From positions 1 through 64,000 of the forward strand of contig JASLFS010000029.1 of the NCBI GenBank assembly GCA_030150505.1: 64,000 nucleotides of DNA. Direction: 5' to 3'. The notes beneath the pieces are model-generated. The model saw only the letters and a program-made list of their open reading frames with translations. It was not told where the DNA came from and ran no database searches. Below, in pieces: positions 63,053-64,000 of the stretch. Numbering within the stretch: position 1 is the stretch's first letter; every line of letters starts with the position of its first letter. Source of the stretch: Vitreoscilla sp. (lineage in GTDB: Bacteria; Pseudomonadota; Gammaproteobacteria; Burkholderiales; Neisseriaceae). Made by a program: the position numbers and the translations under genes.

Positions 63053-63847
63053 CTACGGCAGCCAAACCACCAGATGCCAATTGTCCTGATTCTGCACTTT
63101 CATGCTAATTGGCATATACGATTTCACACCTTTACTTGGATGCAGAAACCAATAATCTTTGGCAGGTAATCCTAACTCAGCCTTACCAATACCACTTGGC
63201 CAATGATCAGCCAAAGTTTGGCTTTTAGCCAAACGCTCTTCCACTGTCAACCAAACTTTTTTATTATTAGATTGGCTCATCACCGACTGGTAAAAAGCAT
63301 CAATCCACAATGGTATATCTGCTTCCCAATTCAGCACAAATTGTCGGCTTTGCGGATCAAATAATAAATAATCCATTAAATTTTCATAATAAGCATGCTT
63401 ACCAAGCCAATGGCTAAATAACTGCTCAGCGCTTTTATTCCAACAAATTCGTTGCCAAAAAGCATTCACCACAAAAGCCGGATATTTCATCTGATCCACT
63501 ACTTTTTGCAAATGTTCAGACACAACCTGTTTAGGTAAAACATGTTGTGGCTCTGGCTTCCAACCTGCTAGCTGCAATAAATTTTTTTGTTCCGTAGCAT
63601 TAAATTGCAATGTTGTTAACACTCGCTCTAAACCATCGTACTGCTTCAACTCCAAAACATCATTTTCTAAATCCCTTAACCATCGCGAGCTAACACCACT
63701 TAAAACTGCCACTTCGTCTTGGCGTAATCCATCTATTCGGCGCCCTTCCACCACAGGCAATCCAACATCTTTGGGCTTAAGCAACAACCGTCTTTCTTTT
63801 AAATAAAAACCCAAACTATGGTTAAAGATACCGGCACTAGATGGCAT
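63053..63847 (-). CDS. XRE/MmyB-like transcriptional regulator
   Basis: The 264-residue protein has an N-terminal helix-turn-helix region of the MmyB type: LGFYLKERRLLLKP, then RRIDGLRQDEVAVLSGVSSRWLRDLEND. A roughly 180-residue ligand-binding domain follows, with NLLQLAGWKPEPQ, then PAFVVNAFWQRICWNKSAEQLFSHW and DYLLFDPQSRQFVLNWE. Members often bind fatty-acid-like ligands. Target genes are unknown; the adjacent terC-like gene is one candidate. AAAGGA lies rather far (13 bases) from the ATG. Confidence 0.85.
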   Translation of the reverse strand: MPSSAGIFNHSLGFYLKERRLLLKPKDVGLPVVEGRRIDGLRQDEVAVLSGVSSRWLRDLENDVLELKQYDGLERVLTTLQFNATEQKNLLQLAGWKPEPQHVLPKQVVSEHLQKVVDQMKYPAFVVNAFWQRICWNKSAEQLFSHWLGKHAYYENLMDYLLFDPQSRQFVLNWEADIPLWIDAFYQSVMSQSNNKKVWLTVEERLAKSQTLADHWPSGIGKAELGLPAKDYWFLHPSKGVKSYMPISMKVQNQDNWHLVVWLP

Positions 63848-64000
63848 TTTGAATAACTATCCTTTTAAAAAATCAAAAACAATATCGATTAATAATATTT
63901 TTCTTACATAAATACATTATCATTCACGCTCTAAAATTCCAAGATGTTTTATATAAAATATTCAATCATATATAACATTTATGTTCACATAGCTTCCTGA

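Noticed and set aside
1..64000. CRISPR array, tRNA genes, prophage or insertion sequences
   Set aside because: No regular repeat-spacer pattern, no tRNA arms or CCA-ended cloverleaf, no transposase or phage gene was seen by eye.

Overview
This 64 kb window looks like chromosomal DNA of a low-GC member of the Neisseriaceae (Betaproteobacteria). Three things point there. The proteins resemble Neisseria families in order and detail: FarR-like MarR, ParC, HslV with a short propeptide, PyrB/PyrI, and RsmE, FluC and YceI. A 12-base motif, AGGCTGCCTGAA, occurs exactly six times and many more times with one mismatch; it matches the DNA uptake sequence dialect I recall for Simonsiella-like Neisseriaceae. 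Base composition is AT-rich throughout. I cannot fix genus or species; Simonsiella/Snodgrassella-like relatives fit best. Almost everything is ordinary core genome. No IS element, prophage, CRISPR array or tRNA gene is visible.

Layout. 1-3.1 kb: the left edge carries a near-consensus promoter firing leftward out of the window, with features of a stable-RNA (rRNA/tRNA) promoter. Next come a two-gene unit, a TraL-like ParA/MinD ATPase plus an acidic membrane-anchored protein, and a 760-base AT-rich gap. This is the only accessory-looking part. 3.1-11.5 kb: FUSC exporter, CcsA/YpjD-like protein, ffh, inositol monophosphatase, rsmE, trhA, a DUF4870-like protein and hslVU behind a candidate heat-shock promoter. 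11.7-23.8 kb: parC, then pilS-pilR, then a tightly packed RDD / SpoIIM / DUF4129 / DUF4350 / MoxR / DUF58 unit. 23.8-30.8 kb: rsmJ, a Nudix hydrolase, fluC, a HiPIP, farR, an AGCS symporter and recQ.

30.8-41.3 kb: an adhesin-E-like lipoprotein, a coiled-coil periplasmic protein, a TlpA-like thioredoxin, an ArsC-like protein, a YdcF-like protein, hemJ, CYTH, hemL; then leftward genes for an M50 protease, yciO, the PHP nuclease rnm, a 53-residue oxidoreductase-like protein and an S4 protein; then nitroreductase and pyrBI with a candidate attenuator. 41.3-50.9 kb: Fe-alcohol dehydrogenase, xseB-ispA, YczE, YceI, an ABC exporter, doxX/LysR, a YdfG-like SDR and short unknown genes. 50.9-64 kb: an unknown gene coupled to ruvC-ruvA, GNAT, an NRAMP-like transporter with altered metal-site motifs, a crotonase, murU, aroG, an RNB ribonuclease with murJ, TerC and an MmyB-like regulator.

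How they work together. Several units are coherent: protein quality control (hslVU), pilus gene control (pilSR), haem synthesis (hemJ, hemL), pyrimidine synthesis (pyrBI), isoprenoid supply (ispA) and cell-wall precursor handling (murU, murJ). All functions are inferred from sequence motifs read by eye; no database search was possible.
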